Shown here piece by piece: positions 21,619 through 23,533 of a stretch of DNA of 23,533 nt. The stretch covers positions 1 to 23,533 of the forward strand of contig JAZNNG010000004.1 of NCBI GenBank assembly GCA_045580165.1, in the 5' to 3' direction. This DNA comes from UBA4717 sp045580165 (GTDB lineage: Bacteria > Bacillota > Clostridia > Oscillospirales > CAG-272). A program made the position numbers and the translations under genes. Numbering within the stretch: position 1 is the stretch's first letter; every line of letters starts with the position of its first letter. The notes beneath the pieces are model-generated. The model saw only the letters and a program-made list of their open reading frames with translations. It was not told the origin of the DNA and searched no databases.

Positions 21619-21658
21619 ACAAAGCCCTTCCGACCGGACAGTCGGGAGGGCTTTGTTT
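21617..21658. terminator. Terminator after the aldo/keto reductase, probably bidirectional
   Basis: An 18-base stem (21617-21634 with 21641-21658) has one T-G wobble and a six-base loop. A-rich sequence precedes it and T-rich sequence (TTTGTTTATTTG) follows. It overlaps the stop codon and faces the convergent membrane-protein gene. Confidence 0.9.
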
Positions 21659-21698
21659 ATTTGTTTGTATAACGAGAGCGTTACGGGTGCTCTTTGCT

Positions 21699-22499
21699 TT
21701 ATTCCTTAACGGGCTCGCTGATAAAGCAAAACGAGATAAGCTTAGAGAGAGAATACAGACCTGCAGCGAGCATAACTGCGTAGGTAATGGGACGCTCGGT
21801 TACGCCGAGCATCATTTTGTCAGCGCATATAAGGTTTGGGATCGATACGGAAAGAAGAAAAACGGTAGCTATTGCCGCAGAGGGAGCATAGAGGAGAGAG
21901 GTCTCGTAGCCAACGTTGAAGCGAGCCTCTGCGAGCGCAAACACCATAAATGCGAGGTAAGCAAGCTGGGCCCAGATACGTGAGGGGCTTGAGATAAGCA
22001 CCGTCATATCGAAGTAAAACTCTATCAGGGCGGTGACGCACCAAATTACAATAGCCAAAGACAGAACTGCATACATATTTTGTCTTGATTTGCGGGAAAA
22101 TATTGCCGAAAGGTAATAGACGCCCGAAAGCAAGGCCGAAATCATAAGTATGATCTCAAACGTGGTAAAGCGTCCGTTTGCTACCTTTGAAAAAAGTAAT
22201 ACGGCTGCGTAGGCGAGCATAATAAACCCTAAAGCCGCAGTTGTGAAAACCGTAAACGGCGTTGACACGGGTGCCTCTCGGTGTTCAAAGTCGGCTTTGG
22301 ACAAGGCGCCCCAAATCGCAAGCCCAATACAGAGCGCGGCAACAAAATAGCCGAAAATCTGAGGGAAAAGACTTGCTTTTGAATAAACTCCCGTTTCCGA
22401 GTCGGTAAAAAATAATACGGTCAGCAGTCTGCCGATAAGTGAGAGTAGCGCGGCAACAATTGAAACGATGCCGAATCCTCTCGCGTTTTTGCATTCCAT
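21699..22499 (-). CDS. Multi-pass membrane protein of unknown function
   Basis: I do not recognise this family. The 266-residue product has about eight hydrophobic segments (~10-31, 46-66, 83-104, 113-134, 142-162, 174-191, 202-221, 238-260) with short loops. There is no signal peptide, no lipobox and no enzyme motif. Charged residues are concentrated at FEHREAP (71-77) and SRKSRQ (135-140). A near-perfect AAGGAAGG lies 11 bases before the ATG. It is a single gene between convergent and divergent neighbours, so context gives no hint of function. Two further hydrophobic proteins in the window (AtpI, ECF S component) are unrelated to it. Confidence 0.75.
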   Translation of the reverse strand: MECKNARGFGIVSIVAALLSLIGRLLTVLFFTDSETGVYSKASLFPQIFGYFVAALCIGLAIWGALSKADFEHREAPVSTPFTVFTTAALGFIMLAYAAVLLFSKVANGRFTTFEIILMISALLSGVYYLSAIFSRKSRQNMYAVLSLAIVIWCVTALIEFYFDMTVLISSPSRIWAQLAYLAFMVFALAEARFNVGYETSLLYAPSAAIATVFLLSVSIPNLICADKMMLGVTERPITYAVMLAAGLYSLSKLISFCFISEPVKE

Positions 22500-22724
22500 T
22501 TTGAATTTTTCCTTCCTTTTATTATATATAGGTGTGTTCCGTGTTATCTTATTTTATATTTTACAACTTAAATATGAAGATTTTGCTAACAAAGACGGAG
22601 ATTTGACGTCAAAACAATAATATAGCAATTTGCACAAAAAACTTGCCGAAATTTCGTGAAATTTTTCAAGTGTTTTTTTGAAAAAATTCTTGTAATTTGG
22701 AAAATCATATAGTATAATTATTAG
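22500..22724. other. AT-rich divergent intergenic region upstream of the S10 operon
   Basis: No gene is visible. A perfect 12-bp palindrome TTTGACGTCAAA lies at 22602-22613. An AT-rich inverted repeat (TTTTTCAA .. TTGAAAAA) lies around 22660-22688, immediately before the -35 box of the S10 promoter, where A/T tracts could act as an UP element. For the minus-strand gene, TATAAT at 22526-22521 is a possible -10, but no -35 was found. Confidence 0.5.
22690..22718 (+). promoter_or_regulatory. S10 operon promoter
   Basis: TTGTAA (22690-22695) and TATAAT (22713-22718) are 17 bases apart. Transcription should start near 22725, so the leader before rpsJ is ~310 nt, far longer than needed for translation. 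Confidence 0.78.
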
Positions 22725-23033
22725 GCTTGATGTGCGATGAAGCGAAAGGTGGCTGTCTGAAAGCGGCAAAATACCGCATAAGACAGGGAATTTTCGTGGA
22801 GTATGTCCGATATTTTAACCGGGCGAGGTTATAAAGGTAACCGTTCGGTGCAATTCCATCCGAACCTCTGAGGGCGGTCCACTCGTAGCCCTCTTTTAAG
22901 CGAAGACGGAAGAAACACCCGGGACGGTGTTACCGATGTAACGCCCTCGTTTGAAAGTCGGCCGGCTTTGAGACCTTTCCATTTATATTATAGGCACAGC
23001 CGGCAGTTGAAATTTTTGAAGGAGGAAAAAACA
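22725..23033 (+). ncRNA. Structured 5' leader of the S10 ribosomal protein operon (candidate cis-regulatory RNA)
   Basis: Hairpins visible in order: CGAAA 22743-22747/TTTCG 22792-22796 enclosing CTGTCT 22753-22758/AGACAG 22781-22786 and GCGG 22763-22766/CCGC 22774-22777. A competing set follows: GAGGTT 22825-22830/AACCTC 22863-22868 against GGTTA 22827-22831/TAACC 22838-22842 plus GTTCGG 22843-22848/CCGAAC 22860-22865. An attenuator-like stem GAGGGC 22870-22875/GCCCTC 22888-22893 is followed by TTTT. GGTGTTAC 22926-22933/GTAACGCC 22938-22945 has a four-base loop, and GCCGGCT 22961-22967/AGCCGGC 22998-23004 ends just before the rpsJ ribosome binding site. I do not recognise a named RNA family. 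In E. coli, L4 binds the S10 leader to control this operon; an analogous function is inferred from position. Confidence 0.6.
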
Positions 23034-23345
23034 ATGGCAGCTAAGGAAAAAATCAGAGTACGTCTCAAGAGCTATGATCACTCTCTTATCGATCAGGCAG
23101 CGAAGAAGATCGTAGAAGCAGCGAAGAACAACGGCGCTGAAGTATCCGGTCCCGTACCGCTTCCTACCGAAAAGGAGATCATCACTATCCTTCGTGCAGT
23201 TCACAAGTACAAGGACAGCAGAGAGCAGTTCGAGCTCAAGACTCACAAGAGACTTATTGACATTCTCAAGCCCAACCAGAAGGCAGTAGATGCTCTCACA
23301 TCGCTTGAGCTTCCCGCAGGCGTCGAGATAGACATTAAGCTCTGA
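23034..23345 (+). CDS. rpsJ: 30S ribosomal protein S10
   Basis: The product has 103 residues, the family length, and begins MAAKEKIRVRLKSYDHSLID. The conserved GPVPLPTEKEIITILR and THKRLIDI (usually RTHKRLIDI) segments are present. It is part of the small-subunit head and, as NusE, of transcription antitermination complexes. AAGGAGG sits nine bases before the ATG at 23034; an upstream in-frame ATG at 22968 is not used because it lies in the structured leader and lacks a ribosome binding site. It is the first gene of the S10 operon, followed after 145 bases by rplC. Confidence 0.98.
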   Translation: MAAKEKIRVRLKSYDHSLIDQAAKKIVEAAKNNGAEVSGPVPLPTEKEIITILRAVHKYKDSREQFELKTHKRLIDILKPNQKAVDALTSLELPAGVEIDIKL

Positions 23346-23490
23346 TCTCTTAGAAACCCCTCGCTTCACGGGTCGTGAAGCAAACCATCCATACTCCGTC
23401 GTTGTAACGATAAGCAGCGGCGAAGGTCACGTTGGCGAACGGCGAAAGCTGAAATTCAAACGTCAACCAATAACCTAAGGAGGAAAACAA
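23346..23490 (+). promoter_or_regulatory. Structured rpsJ-rplC intergenic region
   Basis: This gap of 145 bases holds a perfect hairpin GCTTCAC 23363-23369/GTGAAGC 23375-23381 and further GC-rich potential stems at ~23398-23450. It contains no T tract and no promoter that I can see. It ends in AGGAGG at 23478-23483, the rplC ribosome binding site. Such a gap is long for this operon, where neighbouring genes are normally packed closely. Confidence 0.5.
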
Positions 23491-23533
23491 ATGAAAAAAG
23501 GAATTATCGGAAAGAAGATCGGTATGACACAGA
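23491..23533 (+). CDS. rplC: 50S ribosomal protein L3, 5' fragment cut by window end
   Basis: The first 14 codons (MKKGIIGKKIGMTQ) match the invariant N-terminus of bacterial L3, which initiates assembly of the large subunit and reaches towards the peptidyl transferase centre. AGGAGG precedes the ATG by seven bases. The rest of the gene lies beyond the window. Confidence 0.93.
   Translation, partial: MKKGIIGKKIGMTQ

Noticed and set aside
22602..22613. TTTGACGTCAAA palindrome as a promoter or operator
   Set aside because: TTGACG has no -10 box at a proper distance on either strand, and no regulator gene is adjacent; left as an unexplained short palindrome.
22787..22880. Cobalamin-riboswitch-like phrases (GGGAA, CGGTGCAATTCC) in the S10 leader
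   Set aside because: The conserved B12 box and core order are missing, and the downstream gene is rpsJ; resemblance is superficial.

Overview
The window looks like the chromosome of an anaerobic, endospore-forming Clostridia member, probably a gut Oscillospirales/Eubacteriales-type lineage. The evidence is a split SleC/SpoIID-like spore cortex-lytic gene set, an F-type ATP synthase whose c subunit carries the full Na+-binding signature, an iron-sulfur aldo/keto reductase, AGGAGG-type ribosome binding sites and strong sigma-A promoters. The genus cannot be fixed from sequence reading alone. No tRNA, rRNA, CRISPR array, transposase or integrase was seen.

Layout. 1-305: the 3' end of an ion/citrate-type permease. 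306-761: no gene, but a dense field of hairpins that includes an unusual 'fishbone' repeat (478-683), in which mirrored copies of a 9-base spacer alternate with small hairpins. 762-3093: three overlapping or closely spaced genes with SleC-like architecture (transthyretin-like domain, SpoIID-like domain plus peptidoglycan-binding repeats, and a further peptidoglycan-binding protein). 3159-3692: a YgjP/SprT-type metallopeptidase with its own promoter, ending in a bidirectional terminator. 3728-10760 (minus strand): a complete ATP synthase operon, atpZ-atpI-atpB-E-F-H-A-G-D-C, with a very short epsilon subunit.

10927-11442 (plus) is an ECF-transporter S component, divergent from the atp operon and convergent with the next minus-strand block. 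That block, transcribed dxs, then a Crp/Fnr regulator, then an orphan TauA/NMT1-like lipoprotein, has a perfect 13-bp-arm palindrome centred about 41.5 bases upstream of the predicted lipoprotein start site, the classical class II activator position. 15326-21618 (plus) holds mscL with a C-terminal zinc ribbon, three tandem paralogous beta-helix lipoproteins, and a 4Fe-4S aldo/keto reductase. 21699-22499 (minus) is an unrecognised multi-pass membrane protein. The window closes with the start of the S10 ribosomal protein operon: a strong promoter, a structured leader of about 310 nt, rpsJ, a 145-nt structured gap and the start of rplC.

The most noteworthy items are the fishbone repeat, the lipoprotein triplet downstream of mscL with a near-identical DNA tract between copies 1 and 2, the regulator/palindrome pair, the split SleC-like genes, the Na+-type ATP synthase with a minimal epsilon, and the S10 leader with mutually exclusive pairings and an attenuator-like hairpin.
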